Positions 53,813 to 63,656 of a DNA stretch of 64,000 nucleotides are shown here, in pieces. The stretch is from the NCBI RefSeq assembly GCF_001890765.1, contig NZ_KV878783.1:1527174-1591173 (forward strand), in the 5' to 3' direction. The notes beneath the pieces are model-generated. The model had not been told where the DNA came from. It saw only the letters and a program-made list of their open reading frames with translations, and did not search any database. Position numbers and translations under genes: made by a program. Position 1 is the stretch's first letter, and the number at the start of each line of letters is the position of its first letter. This DNA comes from Spirulina major PCC 6313. GTDB lineage: Bacteria; Cyanobacteriota; Cyanobacteriia; Cyanobacteriales; Spirulinaceae.

Positions 53813-55105
53813 CTACTTCGGAACTCCTGCGGTTAACACTTCATTTCCGTTCGCCGTAACGAGGACATCATCTTCGATGCGGATGCCAATGCCGCGCCAT
53901 TCTGTCGGGATTTCTGGCTGGCCTTCGGCGGGTTTGATGTTGGGGCCAATGTAGATGCCGGGTTCGACGGTGACAAGGTTGCCAGGTTGGAAGCTGTACC
54001 ACTGGTCTTCGGTGACTTTGTAGGGGCCCGCGTCGTGAACATCAAGGCCGAGCCAATGGCCGGTGCGGTGCATATAGAAGGGCTTGTATTTTTCCTCGGC
54101 GATTAATTCATCAAGATCGCCTTGGAGGAGTCCAAAATCAAGCAGACCTTGGACGAGAACACAGACGGCGATGTCGTGAAAGCTGTTGTAGGGGTTGCCG
54201 GGTTGGACTTCAGCGATCGCTTTTTCCTGAGCGGCTAACACTAACTCATAGATCGCTTGTTGTTGTTTCGTGAATGTCCCATTCACGGCGAACGTGCGGG
54301 TAATATCGGCGTTGTAATATTGATACGCTCCCCCCGCATCAATGAGCAGCAAATCCCCATCCTGAAGCTGACGATTATTCTCGATGTAGTGGAGAATACA
54401 GGCATTTTCGCCCCCCGCCACGATGGACGGATAGGCGGGGGTCATGCCGTTGCGGGCAAAGGTATATTCAATTTCGGCTTGAACTTGGTATTCATACACA
54501 CCCGGTTTAGCCAAGTCGCGGGCGCGATTATGGGCGAGAACGGACACATCAGCCGCGTGGCGGAGGGCGTTGAGTTCGGCCTCGGTTTTGACAACGCGGA
54601 GGGGATTAAGGATGAAGGTCGTATCCTCGATGCCGGTGGGGCCATAACCGTTTTTGGCGAAGAGACGGATACAGCGTTGCCAGTGGCGGAGAATGGTGTG
54701 GTTAAAGGCTTCATCGCGGCCGAAGTGGTAGTAAAGGCGATCGCACTTCGCCAGATACTGCGGTAAATGCTCACTCAATTCGCCAATGGGATACACCACA
54801 TCCGCGCCGTATTTTTCCTTGGCCGCTTCAACGCCGGTAATATAGCCCGTCCAGGTCTCCTTATCGGGGTCTTTGGGTTGCACAAAAAGGATGTAGCGGT
54901 GTTCCTCATGGTGGGGCGCGAGGACAGCGACGGCGTTAGGTTCGTTAAACCCGGTGACGTAGTAAAAATCACTCTCTTGGCGAAAGGGATGCTCCACGTC
55001 ATTGTGCATAACGGCCAGGGGCGCACTGCGAAAAATCGCGGTTCCTTGACCGATTTTCGCCATGATGCGATCGCGGCGGTGCTGATATTCGGCGGCTTCA
55101 ATCAT
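53813..55105 (-). CDS. pepP: Aminopeptidase P family metallopeptidase (Xaa-Pro aminopeptidase)
   Basis: The protein has 430 residues. It removes N-terminal residues before proline. The N-terminal AMP_N domain is followed by the pita-bread fold with dinuclear metal ligands in LLIDAGGAYQYYNADITRTF (two Asp), HRTGHWLGLDVHD (His) and VTVEPGIYIG (Glu). A TTG two codons upstream (55111) opens the frame, but the ATG at 55105 (MIEAAEYQHRRDRIM) is the better start. It lies just 25 bases from the rnpB 3' end on the same strand. Confidence 0.93.
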   Translation of the reverse strand: MIEAAEYQHRRDRIMAKIGQGTAIFRSAPLAVMHNDVEHPFRQESDFYYVTGFNEPNAVAVLAPHHEEHRYILFVQPKDPDKETWTGYITGVEAAKEKYGADVVYPIGELSEHLPQYLAKCDRLYYHFGRDEAFNHTILRHWQRCIRLFAKNGYGPTGIEDTTFILNPLRVVKTEAELNALRHAADVSVLAHNRARDLAKPGVYEYQVQAEIEYTFARNGMTPAYPSIVAGGENACILHYIENNRQLQDGDLLLIDAGGAYQYYNADITRTFAVNGTFTKQQQAIYELVLAAQEKAIAEVQPGNPYNSFHDIAVCVLVQGLLDFGLLQGDLDELIAEEKYKPFYMHRTGHWLGLDVHDAGPYKVTEDQWYSFQPGNLVTVEPGIYIGPNIKPAEGQPEIPTEWRGIGIRIEDDVLVTANGNEVLTAGVPK

Positions 55106-55130
55106 GAGCAAATCTGGCTAGGGGTGGAAA

Positions 55131-55555
55131 GAGAGAGAGCCAGACATAAGCCGGATTCTGTTCTGAGGACGGTTATCTATCTGGGAGACTTGTTGCCAAA
55201 TCCCTCAAGCGGTTCTCCAAAAACGGGACGGGAAAAAGACCAACCCTACTCCCTGCGACCTTGCTCCCGACCGGGGTTTACCGAGCCAACACCTCTCGAT
55301 GTTGCTGGTGCGCTCTTACCGCACCTTTGCACCCTTACCTTTTGAAGGATGAAGGATGAGCGAGGAAGGACGAATCACAAGAATTCTGCCTTCTGCCTTC
55401 TGCCTTCTGCCTTTTAAAGGCGGTATGTTTCTGTGGCACTATCCTCACGCTCGCACGCACTGGGGGTTACCCAGCAAGTCTGGTCTTTCGGGAGTCCGGA
55501 CTTTCCTCAAGCCTTCTCAACGGAAGACTTGCAACCATCTCGCTGACTCTCTCTC
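55131..55555 (-). ncRNA. rnpB: RNase P RNA (bacterial type A)
   Basis: On the minus strand the transcript starts GAGAGAGTCAGCGAGATGG and soon has GAGGAAAGTCCGGACTCC, the conserved P4-side element. The 3' part has ACAGAATCCGGCTTATG, the other strand of P4. The ends pair as P1 (GAGAGAGTCAG with CTGGCTCTCTC). It matures tRNA 5' ends with RnpA protein. A run of four TTCTGCC heptamers occurs inside, an STRR insertion. The limits are taken from the P1 pairing. Confidence 0.95.
55384..55411. repeat. STRR heptamer array (four TTCTGCC) inside rnpB
   Basis: Four perfect tandem copies on the plus strand (55384-55390, 55391-55397, 55398-55404, 55405-55411). Nearby plus-strand text AAGGATGAAGGATGA is a second short heptamer-like array. 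STRRs inside rnpB were described in heterocyst-forming cyanobacteria (Vioque-type observation, from memory); they fall in a peripheral helix. Confidence 0.9.
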
Positions 55556-55576
55556 AATCTCAGTGTAGAGCGAAAT

Positions 55577-56764
55577 TTAGGCAGACTGATGAAGTTGGGC
55601 AGAAATTTGATCGACATTTTGCTGGACGATGCCCTGCATCGTGGCGGTGAGGTGGTCAATGGTGGCGGTGCGATCGCGCTGATAGTCCGCCAGATAATCC
55701 GCCAAATTAATCGGATCACCCACCTTCACATAGGCAAAGCGATCGCCTTTGGGCTTCGGTTTGTCAATATTGAACACCTCCCGCTCTAAGCGCGTCAAGG
55801 TGTCTAAAAATCGCTCCGGCGTAGGCACAGCCGCCACATAGCCATCATAGAGCGAGTCAAAATTCAACAAACGCACCGTCCCCCGATAAATGCGGCGGTG
55901 TTCTGGGCTGGGGTTTTCCTGTTCTTCGACGATCGCTTGCACACGGTAGACACGCTCGCGCAGGGGGAGGCTGGGCATCGGTTCGAGACCGATTTCTTGC
56001 TCGCAGATCGTCAACATTTGGGCGCGAATTTGGGCGATGCGATCGTTTAAACTCCCCTCCAATTCATGGCCAAAATATTCCTGCTCAAACTGTCGTGATA
56101 CCGCCTCTCCAATGCCTCGCAACCGAGGGTAGAAATTGAGATCCGGCGGCGTAATGTTGAGGGCCGTTTCCAAGCCAATTAACGACTGTTCAATTGCCCA
56201 ATTCATCGGGCGCGTGTAGTAATATTTCACACTCACCGGCAGCAGGTAAAAGTTAGGAACGGTTTTTGTTTTTTTTATAATCCGGGCCATGGCCTGCATT
56301 GCTAGTTGCACCGCACCGGGTCGGAAGGTCATCACTGTATCATTTTGAAACGAGCAGCCCCCTTCTGGAAAAATTACCAGACGGCAGCGGGCATGGGTTT
56401 CGAGTAATTTCAGCGTGTAGGCGATACTGGTGCGATCGCCCACTCCCCGTTTAATCGAATAGGTTCCTAAATATTGCATCAGCTTGGTTTGCAAGCCTTT
56501 AAAATTTGCATAGGCCGAGAGAAAGTGAAACAATTCCCCTGCCCGCGTCGAGAGTAGAAATAACACAATCGGATCATCAAAGGTGGGGTGATTGGGCATC
56601 AGGATGACGCGATCGCCCCGCAGGACTTTCAGTTTCGCCACATCCTCAATACTGATCCGCAACCGCATTTGATACTTCCACCAGGCCAACGGATAGGACA
56701 GGCTTTGAAAGAGGCGAGTGAAGAGGGGATTTTGGCGATCGGGGTAAAAATCAGGGGCAGGCAT
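55577..56764 (-). CDS. Lysophospholipid acyltransferase-like protein (PlsC family)
   Basis: The protein has 395 residues. The acyltransferase motif I is NHPTFDD (NHxxxDD form; catalytic His, two Asp) and motif III is VIFPEGGCSFQND. The 250-residue core is followed by a long C-terminal extension without a known domain, so it is larger than typical PlsC (about 240). It likely transfers an acyl chain in glycerolipid synthesis. An upstream frame to 56782 exists; the ATG at 56764 (MPAPDFYPDR) is preferred. Confidence 0.8.
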   Translation of the reverse strand: MPAPDFYPDRQNPLFTRLFQSLSYPLAWWKYQMRLRISIEDVAKLKVLRGDRVILMPNHPTFDDPIVLFLLSTRAGELFHFLSAYANFKGLQTKLMQYLGTYSIKRGVGDRTSIAYTLKLLETHARCRLVIFPEGGCSFQNDTVMTFRPGAVQLAMQAMARIIKKTKTVPNFYLLPVSVKYYYTRPMNWAIEQSLIGLETALNITPPDLNFYPRLRGIGEAVSRQFEQEYFGHELEGSLNDRIAQIRAQMLTICEQEIGLEPMPSLPLRERVYRVQAIVEEQENPSPEHRRIYRGTVRLLNFDSLYDGYVAAVPTPERFLDTLTRLEREVFNIDKPKPKGDRFAYVKVGDPINLADYLADYQRDRTATIDHLTATMQGIVQQNVDQISAQLHQSA

Positions 56765-56837
56765 GGATTTGCAGAACAACATTACTTTGAACCTAAGCGG
56801 CGGCAGGGGGTGCGATCGCGCCCCCTGTGACAGTTCT

Positions 56838-57716
56838 CTATTCTTCCTCGCTCACCGCCTCACTTGCCACATCAACCGTAGACTCGGCTGATGCTTCGTT
56901 CCCCAGTTCCATCAGTTCATCCTCCAGTTCATCCTCCAGTTCATCCGCCATCCAAGCGGCAAACTGATCCATGACATCCATTTTGGTAAACGATTCGTCC
57001 CCATCCCAATGGGCTTTTGCTTCCATCGTGCGCATGGCTAAAGCGATGGCTAAACTCTCGATCCCGTCTTCGTAAAAATTGGCGGGTAATTCTTCAATTA
57101 ACGGACTTTTCTGCGGTGTGTTGGCTTCGAGATAGGCCGTGAATGCTTCACTGCGTTGCTCCCAATCATCAGGATATTGGGCGGTAATGGCATCCATGTC
57201 CGCTTCCATTTTGGCAATGTCCGGAATATAGATATCATCCCGATGTTCAAAAAAGTGATCATAGGGCGGGGTGAGTTGTTCGATGGTATCGGGTTGATTG
57301 CCATCAAAGAGTTGATTGACCAGACGTACCCGCTCTAAGGTTGCCACACGCCGGTTAATCCGCCGATCAAAAAAGACGATCGCTTCTGTTGCCCGCTGAA
57401 AGGAGCGTAAATCAATGACCATTTCCGTCTCGCTCGGAAAAAAGAAGTCACCGAGAATGAGCGGGCGATGTTCTTTCGGAACTTTTTGATATGGGATATC
57501 AAAGCGAATTTTTTTGGCTTCGTATTCATACATCCAACGCCAGCGTTTGAGCGGTTTTTCGTAATAGACACACCGCAGTTTTTTTAATGCTCCTAATACG
57601 GTTTTTTGTTTGCTGATGCGATAGTAAAGCCGGATGGGTTGGCTAAATTCACCGGTACGGGTAGCCGCGAGGAGACGTTTTTCGGTGTTGGCGTTGGATA
57701 TTAGGGGTAAATTCAT
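56838..57716 (-). CDS. Conserved-type hypothetical protein, unknown function
   Basis: The protein has 292 residues. I recognise no domain. It has an N-terminal part rich in aromatic and basic residues (RWRWMYEYEAKKIRFDIPYQKVPKEHRP), two Leu/Ile-rich middle stretches, and a very acidic tail with DELEDELEDELMELG repeats and SEAVSEEE. It lies 74 bases upstream of the acyltransferase gene on the same strand, so they may share a transcript. A cyanobacteria-specific family is plausible. Confidence 0.5.
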   Translation of the reverse strand: MNLPLISNANTEKRLLAATRTGEFSQPIRLYYRISKQKTVLGALKKLRCVYYEKPLKRWRWMYEYEAKKIRFDIPYQKVPKEHRPLILGDFFFPSETEMVIDLRSFQRATEAIVFFDRRINRRVATLERVRLVNQLFDGNQPDTIEQLTPPYDHFFEHRDDIYIPDIAKMEADMDAITAQYPDDWEQRSEAFTAYLEANTPQKSPLIEELPANFYEDGIESLAIALAMRTMEAKAHWDGDESFTKMDVMDQFAAWMADELEDELEDELMELGNEASAESTVDVASEAVSEEE

Positions 57717-57809
57717 GGGCGATCGCGTCTAGGGTTCACGTTCAGAATTGTATCGAAGGCTGGCCACCGTGAGGCGATCGCCGCCCATCCCTTGATTAAT
57801 CACAATAGA

Positions 57810-58433
57810 TTAATAACAATATTTCCCGTCGTCGGGTTTAGGTTGATTCGTGCCTTGGCGCATGGCTCCGAGCATGGTGGAGAGAATCACACAGCGGCGC
57901 AGGATTTGGGCATCATTGGCAGTGGGAGCGTGGACTGACTTCAAACCGAGGCGGCCTTTAACGTGGGGGGCTTCGGTACACATATCCTCAGGTTCGTAAA
58001 CGGGGCAACCGTGGGGATTGAAGATAACGCGCCAGGTGGTGATGCCGTCGATCGTATCGCGTCGGAAGGTGGTTTCATTGTCACCGCGTCCGTTGGTTTG
58101 ATCCACAAGAATTGAGGAATCGAGGCGGCTCCAGAGGGTGGAATTTTGCCAGAGGTCGGGGGGGACGAAATGAGCCGCGTCGGCGGGGTGGGTGATGAAT
58201 TCGACGTGGGTGGGGGTTTGGCGGATGCTGATTTGTTGGGAGATGTGGCTGTAGCGGGCAGTTTCGTGGGCAATTTTGAGGGTGCGAAAGAGGCGATCGC
58301 TGCCCTGGTTCAACCGTTGGCGTTGCACAAATCCCAACCAGGTTGCACTCACCAACAGCCCTAAAATACCGAGCAAGACAATAACGACGAGGAGTTCAAC
58401 GAGGGTAAATCCTGGATCTGATTTGGCGTTCAC
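57810..58433 (-). CDS. Type II secretion/type IV pilus pseudopilin-like protein (GspH-type)
   Basis: The protein has 207 residues. The class III prepilin leader is MNAKSDPG^FTLVELLVVIVLLGILGLLVSAT, with Glu5 of the mature protein and one N-terminal hydrophobic helix. The rest is a soluble domain with a few Cys (CPVYEPEDMC). It would be processed by PilD and sit in a pseudopilus or minor-pilin tip. It is alone, with no other pilin genes in the window. Confidence 0.85.
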   Translation of the reverse strand: MNAKSDPGFTLVELLVVIVLLGILGLLVSATWLGFVQRQRLNQGSDRLFRTLKIAHETARYSHISQQISIRQTPTHVEFITHPADAAHFVPPDLWQNSTLWSRLDSSILVDQTNGRGDNETTFRRDTIDGITTWRVIFNPHGCPVYEPEDMCTEAPHVKGRLGLKSVHAPTANDAQILRRCVILSTMLGAMRQGTNQPKPDDGKYCY

Positions 58434-58722
58434 AGTGGTTCAACCGGCTAGCGGGACAGTGCGCGGAAGATTGCCAGAATGAGCAATCTATATTCGGTGA
58501 ATATTTTGAGAGAGTGTATCACCCTCTACATTAGCGAGGGGGCTTCGCTCGGTATTGTTGTAATGGTTACAGTGTGGTGAATGAAACGATTTAGATTTCT
58601 CCATGGACGGGGTTCCGAAACACCGCCAAGCTGAACAGAGGGGAGGTCTCGCCCATGTTGCTGTTTTGTGGATGGAGCGAAGACTGCCATGCTGTGGGAT
58701 TATTCATGATTCTGGGGCGACA

Positions 58723-59721
58723 ATGCGAATTGAGCAAGTGCAGGCATTTTTAGCCATCGTCAAGACGGGGAATTTTGGTCAAGCTGCACGGGATTGCGGA
58801 ATTACCCAATCGACGATTAGTCGCCAAATTCAGGCGTTGGAAGCTGAGGTGGGCTTGCCGCTGTTTCATCGCAGTAATCAGGCCAAGTTGACCTTGGCGG
58901 GGGAGCGATTTTTCCCTAGGGCGCAGCGGGTGTGTCAGGAGTGGCAGACGGCGATCGCAGAACTCACGGAGTTACGGGAAGGCAAACAGCCAGAGCTTTG
59001 TATTGCGGCGATTCATTCGGTCTGTTCCCATTATTTACCGCCGATTTTGCAGCAGTTTTGTCGGGTCTATCCGGAGGTGCAGTTACGGGTGACGGCCTTG
59101 GGGAGCGATCGCGCCTTGAAAGTCCTGCGGGATAACCTCGTGGATTTAGCGATCGTGATGAATAATCGGTTTTTAACCACCTCCCCGGAAATTGTCGTGG
59201 ATGTGCTCTATGAAGAATCCGTCGAAGTCCTCATGGCCGCAAGCCATCCCCTCGCCCAATACGCCACCGTGCCTTGGTCAGAATTAGTCCGCTATCCCCA
59301 AGTGGTGTTTAAAGATGGCTATGGGATGCAGCGGCTGGTGCAAGAACGGTTTCATCAACTGGGGGCAGAACTCCACGCTGTGCTCGAACTCAACACCCTT
59401 GATGCGTTTCGGGGGGTGGTGCGTCAGGGGCAATTAATCGCCCTGTTGCCCCATTCCGCCCTAGTGGAAGTGGCTAATGATCCGAGTTTGGCGGTGCGAT
59501 CGCTGGCCTCCGATGCGATCGCTATGCCGCCTCCCCTCGGCCTTGCCCCCGCCGATGACCAAAGCCTGACTCGGCAAGTGGTATGCGTCACCACCCAAGA
59601 CCGCCTCAGCATTCCCCCGATCGCCTATTTCCGCGACTTAGTACAAAAGTCCTTAGTCCATCCCCTTTCCTCGCACCATCAACCCCACCGATCGCCCCTC
59701 ACCGTTGCAGGTTTAGAATGA
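58723..59721 (+). CDS. LysR-family transcriptional regulator
   Basis: The protein has 332 residues. The HTH is complete: MRIEQVQAFLAIVKTGNFGQAARDCGITQSTISRQIQALEAEVGLPLFHR. The C-terminal effector domain (about 92-290) has the periplasmic-binding-protein-like fold. The frame is open back to 58603, but the HTH begins at the ATG at 58723. The TrpD-like gene follows 88 bases after the stop on the same strand. The effector and target are unknown. Confidence 0.92.
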   Translation: MRIEQVQAFLAIVKTGNFGQAARDCGITQSTISRQIQALEAEVGLPLFHRSNQAKLTLAGERFFPRAQRVCQEWQTAIAELTELREGKQPELCIAAIHSVCSHYLPPILQQFCRVYPEVQLRVTALGSDRALKVLRDNLVDLAIVMNNRFLTTSPEIVVDVLYEESVEVLMAASHPLAQYATVPWSELVRYPQVVFKDGYGMQRLVQERFHQLGAELHAVLELNTLDAFRGVVRQGQLIALLPHSALVEVANDPSLAVRSLASDAIAMPPPLGLAPADDQSLTRQVVCVTTQDRLSIPPIAYFRDLVQKSLVHPLSSHHQPHRSPLTVAGLE

Positions 59722-59809
59722 TTCCTTGCAACATTTGAATCACAGGCAACACACCCAATCGGGGTTAACTGTACAGTGGAAAGAAACCCCATCGTCAGTA
59801 ACAGCACCC

Positions 59810-60865
59810 ATGAGCGTAGCGTTTCGTGCCCTTCTCAAAAAAGTCGGAAGCGGCCCCCATACCAGTAAAGATTTAACCCGCACCGAAGCTGCCGACGCTG
59901 CCCGGATGATGTTGACCGGGGAGGCAACCCCGGCCCAAATTGGGGCCTTTTTGATCGCGCACCGGATTAAACGCCCCACCCCCACAGAATTAGCCGGGAT
60001 TCTCGATGCCTATGATGCTCTCTGTCCACCGTTGCCCGATTTGAATTTGGGTCAGCCGCTGGTGATTTTGAGCACGCCCTACGATGGGCGATCGCGCACG
60101 TTACCGGTGACGATTTGCACGGCGTTGATTCTCTCGGCGGCGGGTGTGCCGGTGTTGCTCCATGGTAGCGATCGCATCGCCACAAAATACGGGCTGCCGG
60201 TGCTGACCACAGGGCAAGGGCTGGGGTTAGATTTCACCAACCTCGATCGCGCCCAGGTGCAAACCCTGTTAACAACAACAAATTTCACCTTTTTCTACAC
60301 ACCGCACCATTTCCCCCAAACCCAAGCCCTCAATAACTACCGCGACCAAATCGGAAAACGGCCCCCCTTGGCGACGGTGGAGTTAATGTGGACACCCTAC
60401 GCGGGGGTAGTACATGCGGTGGCGGGGTTTGTGCATCCGCCGACGGAGCAGTTTATTCAAGGGGCGTTGGCGTTGCGAGGCGTGACGCACTATACATTGA
60501 TCAAGGGTTTAGAGGGAAGTTTGGATCTCCCGTGCGATCGCACCGCCATCCTCAGTTACAGTGATCCGGGTCAGACCGCCCCAACGCGCTACAAACTCCA
60601 TGCCCGTGATTATGGCTTTGGGGGGACAGAATGGCCCCTGACCACGGAAGGGGAGGCGATCGCTCAACTCCACCACATTCTTCACGACCCGGAAACCGCT
60701 GATCTTCGGGCTGTGATCTGGAATGGGGGCTTTTATTTGTGGCGGTGTGGGCGGTGTGATTCCCTAGAAGCGGGCTTTGCGGAGGCGCGGCGTTTATTGC
60801 TCTCCGGGGAAGTGCGATCGCACTTCCACACCATCCAAACCTGTCTCCAAACCCTATCCCCCTAA
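59810..60865 (+). CDS. Anthranilate phosphoribosyltransferase-like protein (TrpD2/YbiB-type)
   Basis: The protein has 351 residues. The N-terminal helical part LTRTEAADAARMMLTGEATPAQIGAFLIAHRIK is TrpD-like, and the following region has PYDGRSRTLPVTICTALILSAAGVPVLLHG. The PRPP-binding motif is not the canonical GTGGD: PYDGR-like stands in its place, so it may not be a true TrpD. YbiB/TrpD2 proteins bind nucleic acid instead. An earlier in-frame TTG (59726) is less likely than ATG at 59810. It is next to the LysR gene. Confidence 0.75.
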   Translation: MSVAFRALLKKVGSGPHTSKDLTRTEAADAARMMLTGEATPAQIGAFLIAHRIKRPTPTELAGILDAYDALCPPLPDLNLGQPLVILSTPYDGRSRTLPVTICTALILSAAGVPVLLHGSDRIATKYGLPVLTTGQGLGLDFTNLDRAQVQTLLTTTNFTFFYTPHHFPQTQALNNYRDQIGKRPPLATVELMWTPYAGVVHAVAGFVHPPTEQFIQGALALRGVTHYTLIKGLEGSLDLPCDRTAILSYSDPGQTAPTRYKLHARDYGFGGTEWPLTTEGEAIAQLHHILHDPETADLRAVIWNGGFYLWRCGRCDSLEAGFAEARRLLLSGEVRSHFHTIQTCLQTLSP

Positions 60866-60912
60866 CCCCGGTGCATCAACCCTCAGCCCATCCCGCTTGA
60901 TCCCAACTGCTG

Positions 60913-61668
60913 ATGAGAACAGACAGAACTCCACCCCCCGGCCTCTGTTCCCTCCAAACCCTACCCGATCCGTACCAGTTGGCATTTCGGCAAGGGTCGG
61001 CACATTATCTGCCGGGGCAGTTTTTGCCGGTGAACGTAGACTGGTTCACCCAAATTTTGCTGCTGCCGCTGTGGTTGTTAATCTATGCCCTGCCGCCCTT
61101 GACCTTACCCATCGCCTTTATAAATCAATGGATACGAGCACCCGAAAGCTATGGGCGTTTTTTTCGGACTGTGCAACAGCAAAACGCGGTGGAAACGGCC
61201 ATCATGGTGGGGCTATTTGGGTTGATTGGGGTGTTGCTGGTGTATTCTGCCTGGGTCGCCTGGGATGCAGGCTCATCTTTCGTTCGCACTTGGCAAGCGC
61301 ACCGATGGCAGCGACGCGGTGACCATGGTTTTGGGCTGGTGTTGCTAGAGCAAGGACTGGTGGCGCGATTGATTGATAATTTGGACGGCTATAACTGCCT
61401 ATGGTTGCCACGGGATGCGATCGCAGATATCCTCTGGCAGCGCATCCGTGAAGAGGGAGCGAAGCGATCGCGCTGGGTCTATCGGACGCGACTGTGCTAC
61501 GTCACCACAGATCAGGGCAAACCCCAAACCCGCTGGCTCACCCTCAAAGGCTACTTCGTCCAAACCGACTACCCTGTGGGAGATGTGAGGAGCGATCGCG
61601 CCCTATTCGAGCAGCTCCATGGATGGTGGCGATCGCCCGCGTCAACACATCTAACCGCCGAACCCTAG
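60913..61668 (+). CDS. Membrane protein of unknown function
   Basis: The protein has 251 residues. Two strong hydrophobic segments (about 46-70 and 93-117) are followed by a soluble basic domain ([24 protein letters not shown], later [15 protein letters not shown]). I recognise no family. It starts 47 bases after the TrpD-like gene. Its stop overlaps the convergent aspS stop by 4 bases. Confidence 0.55.
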   Translation: MRTDRTPPPGLCSLQTLPDPYQLAFRQGSAHYLPGQFLPVNVDWFTQILLLPLWLLIYALPPLTLPIAFINQWIRAPESYGRFFRTVQQQNAVETAIMVGLFGLIGVLLVYSAWVAWDAGSSFVRTWQAHRWQRRGDHGFGLVLLEQGLVARLIDNLDGYNCLWLPRDAIADILWQRIREEGAKRSRWVYRTRLCYVTTDQGKPQTRWLTLKGYFVQTDYPVGDVRSDRALFEQLHGWWRSPASTHLTAEP

Positions 61669-63452
61669 TCCTTGTCGGGATCGTAAGTCGAAGCCACGTA
61701 GAGTTCTTTGAGTTGTTGGTCATCCACACCAGCGGGGGCATCGGTGAGGAGCGATCGCGCCTGTTGGGTTTTCGGAAAGGCAATCACATCGCGGATCGAA
61801 TCCTCACCCGCCAGGAGCATCACCAAACGGTCTAACCCGTAGGCAATCCCGCCGTGGGGCGGCGTGCCATATTCAAACGCATCCATGAGAAACCCGAACT
61901 TCGCCCGCGCTTCTTCCTCACCCAGGCCAATCGTGGTAAATACCTGCTCTTGCACGTCCCGCTGATAGATCCGCAGACTGCCGCCCCCCACTTCGATGCC
62001 GTTGTAGATCAAGTCGTAGGCTTGGGCGCGGGCGGTGGTGAGGTCGTCGATGTCGTCAGGATGGGGCGCAGTGAAGGGGTGGTGGAGGGCTTCGAGGCGT
62101 TTTTCGTCGGCGTTGTATTCAAACATCGGGAAATCCGTCACCCAGAGCAGATTCACTTGATCCGGGTCGATCAGTCCCATCTGTTCGCCCACCACTTGCC
62201 GGAGGCGATCGAGGGATTTATTTACCGTGGCGGTATCCCCTGCGCCAAAGAGGAGGAGGGTTCCGGGTTCGGCCTGGGTGAGGCGGAGGAGTTCGTCTTT
62301 TTGTTCTGGGGTGAGGTTGTCTTTAATCGCGCCGATCGTGTCGATTTCACCACCCTCCCGGACGCGGACATAGGCGATCCCTTTGGCTCCGGCGATCGTG
62401 GCTTCGGTGAACAAATCCCCACCGGGTTTGATCCGCACATTGGAGATGCGATCGCCTCCCGGAATCGGCAACACTTTAATGCTGCCGCCATTTTTCACCG
62501 CACTGGTAAACACCTTAAACCCACAATTTTTCAGGAGTTCCGACAGATCCACCAACTCCAACCCAAAGCGGGTATCGGGGCGATCGGTGCCGTATTTATC
62601 CATCGCTTCGGCATAGGTGAGGCGCGGGAAGGGGCGCGATAACTCCACCCCTTTCACCGTTTTGAAAATATGGCAGATTAAGGCTTCATTGAGGGCGAGG
62701 ATCTCCTCTTGGCCCATGAAGCTCATTTCCATATCCAACTGGGTAAATTCCGGCTGGCGATCGGCTCGTAAATCTTCGTCCCGGAAACAGCGGGCGATCT
62801 GGTAGTAGCGATCGAACCCGGACACCATCAACATTTGTTTAAACAGTTGGGGCGATTGGGGCAGGGCGTACCATTCGCCGGGGTTGACGCGGGAGGGGAC
62901 GAGGTAATCCCGTGCGCCTTCGGGGGTGGAGCGGGTGAGGATCGGGGTTTCCACTTCGACGAAGTTTTCCGCATCTTCGAGGAAGCGGCGCATGGCTTTG
63001 ACGATCGCATGACGCAAGAGTAAATTCTGAGTCATGCGATCGCGCCGCAAATCCAAATAGCGATACTTGAGGCGCAATTCTTCTTTGACCGTTTCCGTAT
63101 CGCTCGATGCCACTTGGAAGGGCAATTGTTGATGTACTGCGTTGAGGAGTTCGATGCGATCGGCGTAGATTTCAATTTCCCCCGTGGGAAGTTTGGGATT
63201 CAACGAATCGGCGGGCCGTTGGCTCACCCGGCCGGTGATGCGCACCACATATTCATTACGCAGTTTTTCCGCATCGTTGTAAGACTCTGGGGTGCGTTCA
63301 GGGTCGCTGACAATCTGCACCACACCGGAGCGATCGCGCAAATCAATAAAAATTACTCCGCCATGATCCCGACGGCGATCCACCCAGCCGCAGAGGGTCA
63401 CAGTTTGATCAAGATTGGTGGCTCGCAGATCGGCGCAGTAATGGGTTCGCAT
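61665..63452 (-). CDS. aspS: Aspartate-tRNA ligase
   Basis: The protein has 595 residues, the length of bacterial AspRS with the GAD insertion domain. The OB fold has [31 protein letters not shown]. The class II core has [70 protein letters not shown] and motif 3 [28 protein letters not shown]. Whether it is discriminating or also charges tRNA-Asn is not resolved; an AsnRS gene is present in this window. Confidence 0.97.
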   Translation of the reverse strand: MRTHYCADLRATNLDQTVTLCGWVDRRRDHGGVIFIDLRDRSGVVQIVSDPERTPESYNDAEKLRNEYVVRITGRVSQRPADSLNPKLPTGEIEIYADRIELLNAVHQQLPFQVASSDTETVKEELRLKYRYLDLRRDRMTQNLLLRHAIVKAMRRFLEDAENFVEVETPILTRSTPEGARDYLVPSRVNPGEWYALPQSPQLFKQMLMVSGFDRYYQIARCFRDEDLRADRQPEFTQLDMEMSFMGQEEILALNEALICHIFKTVKGVELSRPFPRLTYAEAMDKYGTDRPDTRFGLELVDLSELLKNCGFKVFTSAVKNGGSIKVLPIPGGDRISNVRIKPGGDLFTEATIAGAKGIAYVRVREGGEIDTIGAIKDNLTPEQKDELLRLTQAEPGTLLLFGAGDTATVNKSLDRLRQVVGEQMGLIDPDQVNLLWVTDFPMFEYNADEKRLEALHHPFTAPHPDDIDDLTTARAQAYDLIYNGIEVGGGSLRIYQRDVQEQVFTTIGLGEEEARAKFGFLMDAFEYGTPPHGGIAYGLDRLVMLLAGEDSIRDVIAFPKTQQARSLLTDAPAGVDDQQLKELYVASTYDPDKD

Positions 63453-63656
63453 AACTCAGTAGACAGGGTTAATTCGGTTAACACAGTTTAAACACTTTGC
63501 CCATTATCAATGATCAGGGGTCAATGTGCCGTCTCTAATCCAGGAGAATTCCAGGGAGCACCGTTAGGAGAAGGGAGAAGAAACGTTTAACTGCACTAAC
63601 CCCTAAATCCTAACTCCTCACTACTCCTCACTTAAGAGAGAAGAGCCTGCTAGAGA

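Noticed and set aside
61854-62642. 262-codon open frame antisense to aspS
   Set aside because: Long antisense frames are common opposite C/G-ending codons here; aspS is clearly the real gene.
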